From positions 2,542,001 to 2,606,000 of the forward strand of contig NZ_CP017248.1 in assembly GCF_001735805.1 (NCBI RefSeq): a DNA stretch of 64,000 bases, in the 5' to 3' direction. Source of the stretch: Streptomyces fodineus (GTDB lineage Bacteria > Actinomycetota > Actinomycetes > Streptomycetales > Streptomycetaceae). A program made the translations under genes and the position numbers. Of the stretch, positions 52,659-59,991 are shown piece after piece; position 1 is the first letter of the stretch, and the number at the start of each line of letters is the position of its first letter. Below the pieces are notes generated by a model, which worked only from the letters and a program-made list of their open reading frames with translations, did no database searches and was not told the origin of the DNA.

Positions 52659-52908
52659 GAGGGCAGCGTAGACGCACGCTTATGGGGGTGAGCGGTTCGG
52701 CGATGTCGCCCGGCTCCGCACGGCAGTTGCCTGACGGACATGACGCGGAGCACACAGAGGACACAGAAATCGCAGAGGGCACAGAAGACGCCGCACGCTC
52801 CCCCCTGGCCCGCCCAGCACGGTTCCCCTGGCCCACCAGCGTCGCGCTCCCCCATGCCGGCCGGCGCTCCCCTCCCGGGCACGCGCGCGTGCCCGCCCCC
52901 CCGGCCGG
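52659..52908. other. Intergenic region with a degenerate CACAGA-rich microrepeat
   Basis: No supported gene. At 52750-52790 the motif CACAGAGGA/CACAGAA/CGCAGAGGG/CACAGAAG recurs with a period near 9-10 bases. Such CACAGAG-type strings are known from intergenic regions of unrelated bacteria; the role is unknown. Confidence 0.45.
52877..52894 (-). terminator. Perfect 18-base GC palindrome after the BrkB gene
   Basis: GGGCACGCGCGCGTGCCC lies 14 bases downstream of the YihY/BrkB stop codon. It can form a stem with a tight loop and probably helps end the transcript. Confidence 0.4.
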
Positions 52909-54093
52909 TCACTTCTTCTGGTGTGCCGGCCCCGTGTCCCCACCCGCTTCGTGCGGGTGCCGTCCGTTGGCCTTGTGCGGGTGGTGGGTGTGCTTGGCGT
53001 GGGTGCGCAGACGGGCGGTGACGTCCTCCGGAGGCAGGAAGCGGGACCAGCGCTCGGGGAACTCGGAGGGCATGTCGGGGTCGTCGGGGTCGGCCTCGCG
53101 GGCCGCCGTGGCCCGGGCGACGTACTCGACGACCTGGGCCTCGCGGATCCGCTCGTTCGCGGCACGGGCGGCGGCCGTGGCGGCGGCGGGCCAGACCCGG
53201 TCGATGGCGGCGTTGACGGCCGCGCCGACGAGGACGGCGAAGGCCGACACGCCGATCCACAGGAGCACGGCGACGGAGGCGGCGAGCGAGCCGTAGATGG
53301 TGGCGCCCTCGATGGTGTGCACCAGGTAGATCCGCAGCAGGAAGCTGCCCAGGACCCACATGCCGAGGGCGACCAGGGCGCCGGGGATGTCCTCGATCCA
53401 CGGGGAACGGACGGGCACGGAGACGTGGTAGAGGGTGGTCAGGAAGGCGATCGACAGGACGATGACGACCGGCCAGTACAGGACCTGCACCAGCGTCTCC
53501 GACCACGGCACCACCCGGACCACCGCGTCCGGGCCCGCCACCATCAGCGGCAGCGCCACCGAGCCGATCAGCAGCGCGCCGATGAACAGCAGGAACGACA
53601 TCATCCGCGTCTTGACGATGCCCCGGACGCCGTCGAGGCCGTACATGACGGTGATGGTGTCGATGAAGACGTTCACCGCGCGGGAGCCGGACCACAGGGC
53701 GAAGACGAAACCGATGGAGATGACGTCGGGCCTGCCGCCCTTCATCACGTCGTGCAGGATCGGCTGGGTGATCTCCTTCACGCCCTTGTCGGACAGGATC
53801 GTCCGCGAGGCCTCGAGGATGTTGCTCTCCAGGCTGCTGATGGTGTGGGCGCCGGTCCAGGTGTCGACGTACGCGAGCAGCCCGATGAGGCAGAGCAGCA
53901 GGGGCGGCACGGACAGCAGCGTGAAGAACGCCGCCTCGGCCGCCAGGCCCAGGATGCGGTACTCCATGCAGGAGTTGACGGTGTCCTTCAGCAGCAGCCA
54001 GGCGGTCCTGCGCTTGGAGACGTTCCGGTAGAGGGCTCTGGCCCGGTGGAGGCGGCCGGCGGGCCGCTCGGGGGGTTCACTTGCTGGCTGCAC
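52909..54093 (-). CDS. YihY/virulence factor BrkB family membrane protein
   Basis: A 394-residue protein with six transmembrane segments in the BrkB pattern: LGLAAEAAFFTLLSVPPLLLCLIGLLAYV, the conserved FALWSGSRAVNVFIDTITVMYG loop, FLLFIGALLIGSVALPLMVAG and later YGSLAASVAVLLWIGVSAFAVLVGAAVNA. The tail is hydrophilic and His-rich (HAKHTHHPHKANGRHPH). Function in bacteria is unknown despite the historical label. GTG at 54093 (VQPASEPPERP) is preferred to a start at 54129; no strong ribosome binding site is visible for either. Confidence 0.88.
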   Translation of the reverse strand: MQPASEPPERPAGRLHRARALYRNVSKRRTAWLLLKDTVNSCMEYRILGLAAEAAFFTLLSVPPLLLCLIGLLAYVDTWTGAHTISSLESNILEASRTILSDKGVKEITQPILHDVMKGGRPDVISIGFVFALWSGSRAVNVFIDTITVMYGLDGVRGIVKTRMMSFLLFIGALLIGSVALPLMVAGPDAVVRVVPWSETLVQVLYWPVVIVLSIAFLTTLYHVSVPVRSPWIEDIPGALVALGMWVLGSFLLRIYLVHTIEGATIYGSLAASVAVLLWIGVSAFAVLVGAAVNAAIDRVWPAAATAAARAANERIREAQVVEYVARATAAREADPDDPDMPSEFPERWSRFLPPEDVTARLRTHAKHTHHPHKANGRHPHEAGGDTGPAHQKK

Positions 54094-54202
54094 GACCCAA
54101 AGGTATCCGCAGCACAGGACCGCCCTCACCTTCCGGGGCGAGCGACCGCGCCCGGCGGCGCCGCTGTGCCACTCTGGAAGTCATCATGGCCGCCGACCCG
54201 GG

Positions 54203-54208
54203 TAGGTT
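54203..54208 (+). promoter_or_regulatory. -10 hexamer of the AidB-like gene
   Basis: TAGGTT ends 6 bases before the ATG at 54215; probably a leaderless transcript. Confidence 0.5.
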
Positions 54209-54214
54209 CGCACC

Positions 54215-55852
54215 ATGGCAGGCACCTCCACCCACACCGTGACGAACCAGCCGCCCCCGCTGGTCGGCTACGACCTCTTCACCGCCGACCGGGCCCTTGC
54301 CGAGGCCGTCGAACGGCACACCGGTGCGGACGTGCTCGACGAGGTGCGGTCGGAGCTGTCCGCACTCGGCCGGGCCGCGGGCTCGGCGCAGGTGCAGGAG
54401 TGGGGGGTACAGGCGAACGAGTACCCGCCCCGGCTGCGCACCCACGACCGGTACGGCCACCGGATCGACGAGGTCGACTTCCACCCGGCCTGGCACCGGC
54501 TGCTCGGCAAGGGCGTCTCGGCGGGCCTGACCGGTGCCTGGACCCGGCCGTCCGGGCATGTCCGCCGGGCCGCCGGCTTCCTCGTCTGGACCCAGGCCGA
54601 GGCGGGAAACTGCTGTCCGCTGTCGATGACCCACGCGGCCGTGCCCGCGCTGCGCACCGACCCCGTGCTCGCCGCCGAGTGGGAGCCGCGGCTGACGTCC
54701 ACGCTCTACGAGCGTGCGCTGCGGCCCCTCGCCCAGAAGCCCGGCGCGCTGGTCGGCATGGGCATGACCGAGAAGCAGGGCGGCAGCGACATCCGCGCGA
54801 ACACCACCGAGGCCCGGCCGCTCGCCGAGGCGGGCACCTACGAACTGACCGGGCACAAGTGGTTCTGCTCGGCGCCCATGTCGGACGCGTTTCTCGTCCT
54901 GGCCCAGGCCCCGGACGGCCTCACCTGCTTCCTCGTCCCGCGCGTCCTGCCCGACGGCACCCGCAACGTCTTCCTGATCCAGCGGCTGAAGGACAAGCTG
55001 GGCAACCGCTCCAACGCCTCCGCCGAGGTGGAGTTCGCCGGCACCTGGGCGCGCCGGGTCGGCGAGGAGGGGCGCGGAGTGCGGACGATCATCGAGATGG
55101 TCGCGGCGACCCGGCTGGACTGCGCGCTGGGCTCGGCGGGGCTGATCCGGCAGGCGGTGGCGCAGGCGATCCACCACTGCGCCCACCGGGAGGCGTTCGG
55201 CGGCAAGCTGATCGACAAGCCGCTGATGCGCAACGTCCTCGCCGACCTCGCGCTGGAGTCCGAGGCGGCGACCACGCTGGCCCTCCGGCTCGCCGCCGCC
55301 TACGACGACGGCGGCGAGCAGGAACGGGCCTTCCTGCGGCTGGCGGTGCCGGCCGCCAAGTACTGGATCACCAAGCGCTGTGCGCCCGTCGCGGTCGAGG
55401 CCGCGGAGTGCCTGGGCGGCAACGGCTACGTCGAGGAGTCGGGCCTGCCCCGGCTGGTCCGGGAGTCGCCGCTGAACTCCATCTGGGAGGGCGCCGGAAA
55501 CGTCCAGGCCCTGGATGTGCTCCGGGCGCTGCAACGTGAGCCGGGCGCGCTGGACGCCTGCCTGACCGAGATCGGCCGGGCGCACGGCGCCGACCACCGC
55601 CTCGACCGCGCCGTGAAGGACCTCTTCACCGAACTCGCCGACCTGGACGGCATCGAGGCGCGGGCACGGCGGCTCGTGGAACGCCTGGCACTGGTGCTCC
55701 AGGGCTCGCTCCTGGTCCGCCACGCTCCCCCGGAGGTAGCAGACGCTTTCTGCGCGTCCCGCCTGGGCGGAGACCGCGGAGCGTCTTTCGGCACTCTGCC
55801 AACGGGCCTGGACCTGGCGTCCCTTGTGCGGCGGGCACACCCGACGCCTTGA
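54215..55852 (+). CDS. AidB-like acyl-CoA dehydrogenase-family flavoprotein
   Basis: A 545-residue protein, close to E. coli AidB (541). Its N-terminus (PPLVGYDLFTADRALAEAVER), the GMGMTEKQGGSD flavin-binding segment, RLDCALGSAGLIRQAVAQAIHHCAHREAFGGKLID and the NSIWEGAGNVQALDVLRAL motif are AidB-like. AidB binds FAD and DNA and is part of the adaptive response to alkylation in E. coli; whether this protein shares that role is inference. It is probably leaderless and ends in a strong terminator. Other alkylation-repair genes (alkA, ogt) are about 28 kb away. Confidence 0.9.
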   Translation: MAGTSTHTVTNQPPPLVGYDLFTADRALAEAVERHTGADVLDEVRSELSALGRAAGSAQVQEWGVQANEYPPRLRTHDRYGHRIDEVDFHPAWHRLLGKGVSAGLTGAWTRPSGHVRRAAGFLVWTQAEAGNCCPLSMTHAAVPALRTDPVLAAEWEPRLTSTLYERALRPLAQKPGALVGMGMTEKQGGSDIRANTTEARPLAEAGTYELTGHKWFCSAPMSDAFLVLAQAPDGLTCFLVPRVLPDGTRNVFLIQRLKDKLGNRSNASAEVEFAGTWARRVGEEGRGVRTIIEMVAATRLDCALGSAGLIRQAVAQAIHHCAHREAFGGKLIDKPLMRNVLADLALESEAATTLALRLAAAYDDGGEQERAFLRLAVPAAKYWITKRCAPVAVEAAECLGGNGYVEESGLPRLVRESPLNSIWEGAGNVQALDVLRALQREPGALDACLTEIGRAHGADHRLDRAVKDLFTELADLDGIEARARRLVERLALVLQGSLLVRHAPPEVADAFCASRLGGDRGASFGTLPTGLDLASLVRRAHPTP

Positions 55853-55877
55853 CACTCGGGCCGGCCGAACCCCCGGC

Positions 55878-55911
55878 GGGGGTGGTGCTGCGCCGACACG
55901 GCACCACCCCC
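55878..55911 (+). terminator. Hairpin terminator after the AidB-like gene
   Basis: GGGGGTGGTGC (55878-55888) pairs perfectly with GCACCACCCCC (55901-55911) over a 12-base loop, 25 bases after the stop codon. Confidence 0.75.
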
Positions 55912-55991
55912 ACCTCATGGGCCAGTTGAAGCCCGCGGACGCCCAACTCGACGTCAGGGTCAAGTCTCGGCCACCCTCCGGTCGTCCACCA

Positions 55992-56010
55992 GGGTTGCAA
56001 GGGGTTGCAA
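55992..56010 (+). promoter_or_regulatory. Direct repeat GGGTTGCAA with one-helical-turn spacing
   Basis: GGGTTGCAA occurs at 55992-56000 and 56002-56010 (10-base period), about 135 bases upstream of the GAF regulator. Such phased repeats often bind a dimeric activator; this is inference. Confidence 0.4.
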
Positions 56011-56143
56011 CTTGTCGGCGCACGTGCGCGGAGTGTGTGCCTCCGGCCTGTTCGGAGCGGCAGTATGAGAGGTGCAGCCGGACCGGAAACCGCCGCCCGG
56101 ACGACTTGACAAGAATGTTCGACGCCCTTCCGGGAGGACCCCC

Positions 56144-57445
56144 GTGGTGAACCCGCCGATGAACGTGGCGCGCCTGGCCGCCGTGGACGCGACGCAGGCG
56201 GCGCGGCTGCTCAACGAGGTACGTGACGCGACACTTGCCGGTCAGCGTGCGAGGATCGCGCCCCGGCCGGTGATCGAGCAGTCCTGGGGACGGATGCTGC
56301 GCAGCGGTGTCGACCCCGACCACGACTTCAGATCCGGGCTGCTGTCCTCCGACGAAGTACGGCGCCGACGTGAGGAGTCACCCCTCAGACATGTGCTGCC
56401 GGTGCTGCGTGAGGGTCTGCTTTCGGTCGCCGATGTCGCCCAGCACATCATGGTCGTCGCGGACGCCGACGGACGCGTGCTGTGGCGGGAGGGTGCCGCG
56501 CCGGTGCTGCGCAAGGCGGACGGTCTGGGTTTCGAACTCGGCGCGGACTGGCGGGAAGACGTCGTCGGCACCAACGGGGTGGGCACTCCGGCGGTCGTAC
56601 GACGGCCCGTGCAGGTCTTCGCCGCGGAGCACTTCGTCCGTTCGCACGCTTCCTGGACGTGTACGGGCGCGCCGATCACCGATCCCAGGGACGGCCGGCT
56701 GATCGGTGTGGTGGATGTCAGCGGTCCGTTGGAGACCATGCATCCGGCGACCCTCGCCTGGGTGGACTCGGTGGCCAAGCTGGCCGAGGCGCGGCTGCGG
56801 GAGCTGCACCGGGACTCGCTGGAGCGGCTGCGGTCGGTGGCGGCGCCGGTGCTGGCCCGGCTGGACGGGCGGGCGCTGGTGGTGGACCGGGACGGCTGGT
56901 CGGCGGCGGTGTCCGGGATGCCGTACGTACGGCGGGTCGCGCTGCCCAAGTCGCTGGCGCCGGGCCGCCGGTGGCTGCCGGGGCTGGGTTCGTGCGCGGT
57001 GGAGCCGCTGGCCGGGGGCTGGTTGCTGCGGGCGGCGGAGGAGCCGCTCGGCACCGCCGCGCGGATCGTGCTGGACCTGGCCAGGCGGGGCCGCAGTACG
57101 CTGACGGTGACCGGTTCGGCGGGTTCCTGGTCCCGTGAACTGAGCCCCCGGCATGCCGAGTTGCTGTATCTGCTCGCCACGCACCGCTTGGGCCGTGGTG
57201 CGGCGGCCCTGGCGGAGGATCTGTTCGGGGACCCCTCACGCACGGTGACGGTACGGGCTGAGATGTCCCGGATCCGGCGGTATTTCGGGGACCTTCTGCA
57301 GCATCGGCCGTATCGTTTCCGCGAGGACGCGGAGATCGAGGTGGTCCTCCCCGACGACCCCCGTGACCTGCTGCCTTCCTCCACGGCCCCGGCGATCATG
57401 CGCGGGCGGACGGCCGTGCGGGACGCCGGGCCCGCGGGCCGGTGA
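56144..57445 (+). CDS. GAF-domain transcriptional regulator (AcoR-like N-terminus)
   Basis: A 433-residue regulator. The N-terminal region (about 10-80; VIEQSWGRMLRSGVDPDHDFRSGLLSSDEVRRRREESPLRHVLPVL) and the GAF domain (about 85-220; GLGFELGADWREDVVGTNGVGTPAVVRRPVQVFAAEHFV) match the sensing half of AcoR-type activators, but the AAA+ and Fis domains are absent. Instead a winged-helix-like C-terminus (LSPRHAELLYLLATHRLGRGAAALAEDLFG) follows. GGGAGGA lies 6 bases before the GTG at 56144; 56147 (GTG) or 56159 (ATG) are alternatives. It would act independently of sigma-54. Confidence 0.82.
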   Translation: MVNPPMNVARLAAVDATQAARLLNEVRDATLAGQRARIAPRPVIEQSWGRMLRSGVDPDHDFRSGLLSSDEVRRRREESPLRHVLPVLREGLLSVADVAQHIMVVADADGRVLWREGAAPVLRKADGLGFELGADWREDVVGTNGVGTPAVVRRPVQVFAAEHFVRSHASWTCTGAPITDPRDGRLIGVVDVSGPLETMHPATLAWVDSVAKLAEARLRELHRDSLERLRSVAAPVLARLDGRALVVDRDGWSAAVSGMPYVRRVALPKSLAPGRRWLPGLGSCAVEPLAGGWLLRAAEEPLGTAARIVLDLARRGRSTLTVTGSAGSWSRELSPRHAELLYLLATHRLGRGAAALAEDLFGDPSRTVTVRAEMSRIRRYFGDLLQHRPYRFREDAEIEVVLPDDPRDLLPSSTAPAIMRGRTAVRDAGPAGR

Positions 57446-57620
57446 GCGCGTCTTCCGCATATTTGCGGGGTCTTCGCCCTGCGCGGGCCGTTACTGCCGT
57501 AGCATCCCGTAAGGGCCTCCACAGCTGCTTCTCGTATCAACGGACGGACCACCAGGCGCAGTTGGCCCGCCACCGGCCGGCGCGCCCGAGCTGCGGAGGA
57601 GCCCCGGAAGAGGGGACGAG

Positions 57621-58955
57621 ATGAAGCATCGCGGCAGACACCGCCGGCGCAGGCGTGGCGCTGCACTGCGCGCGGTCCTGACCGGGACCGCGCTGGCGCT
57701 CACCGCGGCCGCCACTCTGATCAGCGCGTCCCAGGCCGACGTCACCGACAGCCCCGGAGCGCTCAGGCCGCTCTCCGCACCAAAGGACACCGGCCGGTTC
57801 GAGCTCCAGGAGCAGTTGGTCCCCGCCCGGACCCTGGACCGGCTGTCCGCGGCGATGGGCGGCGCGGTCGGCGTGGACGACGTACTGGCGAGCGCCGACC
57901 GCCGGATGCGCGAGTCCGCCGACTGCTCCTCCGCCGATCGCGCGTCCCTCCCCGTCACCCCGGCCGCCACCCGCGCGTACTGCTGGGACCCGGCCGACGC
58001 CGCCGGCGGTGCCTGGCAGCCGGCCTCGGTGACCACCTCCGGGGACGCCGACGACGACGGCGTCTGGGGCACCCACCGGGTCGTCCTCGCCGGCTGGACC
58101 CACAGCACCAGCACGGGCAGTGCCGCCGAGCGGGGTCTGGCCAGGGTCGCGTTCGTCGACGCCGACGACCCCGCCCGCCTCGCCTACCGCTGGGTGCTGC
58201 TGGCGGTGCCGGTCGACGGCGGCCGTGACTACCGGGGCCTGACCTCCGCGATCTCCGGGATGGTCTGGTACCAGGACAAGCTGCTGGTGACCACCGAGAC
58301 CGGCAGCGCCGACGCGCTGTACGTCTACGACCTCGGCCGGATCCAGCGCGCGGGTGTCGACGGGCCGGCGATCGGCCGGGTGCCCGGCGGCTGGTCCGCC
58401 GACGGCTACCGGTATGTGATGCCCGCGGTCGGCTCATACCGTTTCACCGCGGGCCGCTGTGACCGCTCCGGCCCGCCCTGTCCCGGCGCACTCGCCCTCG
58501 ACCGGGGCACCGCGCCGGACAGCCTGGTCGCCGCGGAGTGGACGGCGCCGGACGGCGACCGCAACGCCCGGCTGTGGCGGTATGCGTTCAGCACGGCTCC
58601 GGCGCGCGGCGGGCTGCTGGCCACGGACGGCTCGGGCCGGGTGAAGGCGGCGGAGGCGTACCGGACCCGGGCGGCCGGGATCCGGGGCGTGCTGTCCTAC
58701 TGGCGTCCCGGAGCCGAAGACGCGTCCTGGTATGTGGGACACCTGCCCGGTTCATGGGACGGACACGGCGGGCTGTGGCGTCAGGACGCGGGGGGCGCGA
58801 AGGCGGCGCACTGCGGCGCGGAGGGCTCGCACCGCTGCTGGGCCAAGGCGGCGGGCTCCCTGTCGTACTGGCAGGCGACGGGCGAGGTGTGGTCGCTGTC
58901 GGACCGGATGCTGTTCGCCGTGTCCCTGGCGGAGCTGGACCGGTCGCTGGGGTGA
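57621..58955 (+). CDS. Secreted protein of unknown function
   Basis: A 444-residue exported protein. A basic head with many Arg (RGRHRRRRRGAALR) followed by a hydrophobic stretch (AVLTGTALALTAAATLISASQA) suggests a Tat- or Sec-type signal, though no twin-Arg motif is certain. The mature part has repeated W-rich segments (GVWGTHRVVLAGWTHS, GMVWYQDKLLVTTETGSADALYVYDL, GVLSYWRPGAEDASWYVGHL) that look like beta-propeller blades, and six cysteines that may form disulfides. I do not recognise a family with known function. GGAAGAGGGGACGAG precedes the ATG at good spacing. Confidence 0.75.
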   Translation: MKHRGRHRRRRRGAALRAVLTGTALALTAAATLISASQADVTDSPGALRPLSAPKDTGRFELQEQLVPARTLDRLSAAMGGAVGVDDVLASADRRMRESADCSSADRASLPVTPAATRAYCWDPADAAGGAWQPASVTTSGDADDDGVWGTHRVVLAGWTHSTSTGSAAERGLARVAFVDADDPARLAYRWVLLAVPVDGGRDYRGLTSAISGMVWYQDKLLVTTETGSADALYVYDLGRIQRAGVDGPAIGRVPGGWSADGYRYVMPAVGSYRFTAGRCDRSGPPCPGALALDRGTAPDSLVAAEWTAPDGDRNARLWRYAFSTAPARGGLLATDGSGRVKAAEAYRTRAAGIRGVLSYWRPGAEDASWYVGHLPGSWDGHGGLWRQDAGGAKAAHCGAEGSHRCWAKAAGSLSYWQATGEVWSLSDRMLFAVSLAELDRSLG

Positions 58956-59080
58956 CCGGCGCCGGCCGCCGGCGGCCGCTGCCGGTTCCCGGGTGACCCG
59001 GCCGCCTCCCGGATGCCGGTCGTCCCCGCAGTGACCCGTTCGGTCGACAGACCTGGCGGCGGGATGGTTCCCTGGCCCGC

Positions 59081-59653
59081 ATGAGCAGCGTCCCCGTCAC
59101 CACCTGGTCCCTGGAGCAGACCTCGCCGGCCGACCTTCTGCCCGCCGCCGCACCCGAGGGCGACGTCCGGATCGTCCGCGCCGAGGTCCCCTCCCCCGAG
59201 TTCAGCCGCTTCCTGTACGCCTCGGTCGGCGGCGACATCCACTGGACCGACCGGCTCGCCTGGACGTACGCCCGGTGGCAGGAGCATCTGGACCGGCCCG
59301 GCATGGAGACCTGGGTGGCCTACGACCGGGGCACCCCGGCCGGTTATGTGGAGCTGGAGCCGCAGGACGAGGGCGTGGTCGAGATCGTCTACTTCGGGCT
59401 GATCCCCGCCTTCCGCGGCCGGCGCATCGGCGGCCGTCTGCTGTCGTACGGTACGGCCCGCGCCTGGGACCTGGCCGAGCGGTGGCCGGAGCTGACACCG
59501 ACGAAGCGGGTGTGGCTGCACACGTGCAGCAAGGACGGCGAGTTCGCCATGGACAACTACCAGCGGCGCGGCTTCAAGCTGTTCGACACCAAGGTCGAGC
59601 TGGAACCGGACGCGCCGACTCCGGGTCCGTGGCCCGGCGCATACCCCGTCTGA
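59081..59653 (+). CDS. GNAT family acetyltransferase
   Basis: A 190-residue GNAT protein. The acetyl-CoA binding segment VEIVYFGLIPAFRGRRIGGRLLSYGTARAWDL (about 102-133; R/Q-x-x-G-x-G/A-like FRGRRIGG) and the late WLHTCSKDGEFAMDNYQRRGFKLFDTK are the family core. The acceptor substrate is unknown. It is the last gene before the sulfate assimilation operon, separated by a 338-base region that belongs to the operon's leader; a 12-base inverted repeat 39 bases after its stop may end its transcript. Confidence 0.88.
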   Translation: MSSVPVTTWSLEQTSPADLLPAAAPEGDVRIVRAEVPSPEFSRFLYASVGGDIHWTDRLAWTYARWQEHLDRPGMETWVAYDRGTPAGYVELEPQDEGVVEIVYFGLIPAFRGRRIGGRLLSYGTARAWDLAERWPELTPTKRVWLHTCSKDGEFAMDNYQRRGFKLFDTKVELEPDAPTPGPWPGAYPV

Positions 59654-59692
59654 CCTGCCAGGACAAGCCTCCGGGCAGCGCATGTGAGCGAT

Positions 59693-59727
59693 GACACCCT
59701 TGTCCCACATTCCGAGACAAGGGTGTC
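59693..59727 (+). promoter_or_regulatory. Perfect 12-base inverted repeat upstream of the cys operon
   Basis: GACACCCTTGTC (59693-59704) and GACAAGGGTGTC (59716-59727) flank an 11-base spacer. The element lies 53 bases before the leader peptide ORF. It can be an operator for a sulfur regulator or a terminator for the GNAT gene; no T run follows, favouring an operator. Confidence 0.6.
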
Positions 59728-59743
59728 CGCATGTTGGATAAAG

Positions 59744-59758
59744 CTGGACTGTGTCCAG
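59744..59758 (+). promoter_or_regulatory. Small inverted repeat near the probable cys promoter
   Basis: CTGGAC-TGT-GTCCAG is a perfect 6-base inverted repeat 22 bases before the leader peptide start. It may be part of the promoter/operator or of the leader RNA structure. Confidence 0.4.
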
Positions 59759-59780
59759 ATCGCCGTGACACGCTTCCGTC

Positions 59781-59864
59781 ATGTCTGGAACTGGAATTGC
59801 CTTGGTGAGTCGGCGGCACGTCGACCTCGGCCGCATGTCCAGCGCCATCTGTCCCGCGAGCTGA
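59781..59864 (+). CDS. Leader peptide of the sulfate assimilation operon
   Basis: A 27-residue ORF (ATG 59781 to TGA 59862) containing RRHVDLGR and a single Cys at position 24, three residues from the end (SSAICPAS). An internal GTG at 59805 would give 19 residues. From memory, short ORFs with an RRHVDL-type core and a C-terminal Cys are annotated as putative leader peptides before Streptomyces sulfur genes. Ribosome stalling at the Cys codon when cysteinyl-tRNA is scarce would couple cysteine supply to expression of sirA, 127 bases downstream. No clear ribosome binding site is seen. Confidence 0.75.
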   Translation: MSGTGIALVSRRHVDLGRMSSAICPAS

Positions 59865-59915
59865 CCGCCCCAGCACCGCCGAGACTCCCCGTATCCGATT
59901 TCGCCTGCGCAAGGA

Positions 59916-59939
59916 CGCGCACGCCTGTCCGCGTGCGCG
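59916..59939 (+). promoter_or_regulatory. Hairpin between leader peptide and sirA (candidate attenuator)
   Basis: CGCGCACGC (59916-59924) and GCGTGCGCG (59931-59939) form a perfect 9-base stem with a 6-base loop. It lies 51 bases after the leader stop and 52 bases before the sirA start, where an attenuator or ribosome-binding-site-sequestering structure is expected. There is no T tract, so translational rather than transcriptional attenuation is more likely. Confidence 0.55.
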
Positions 59940-59991
59940 CATACGCGCTGGTCAAGTGCCGATTACCACCGGTCCCGAAGGACGTAGAACC

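Noticed and set aside
52750..52790. Possible CRISPR-like array
   Set aside because: Units are only about 9-10 bases, degenerate and without spacers; no cas genes are present.
51708..52908. A defence or toxin-antitoxin system around the AraC gene
   Set aside because: Neighbouring open frames show no toxin, nuclease or antitoxin motifs; the region is explained by known families and an intergenic gap.
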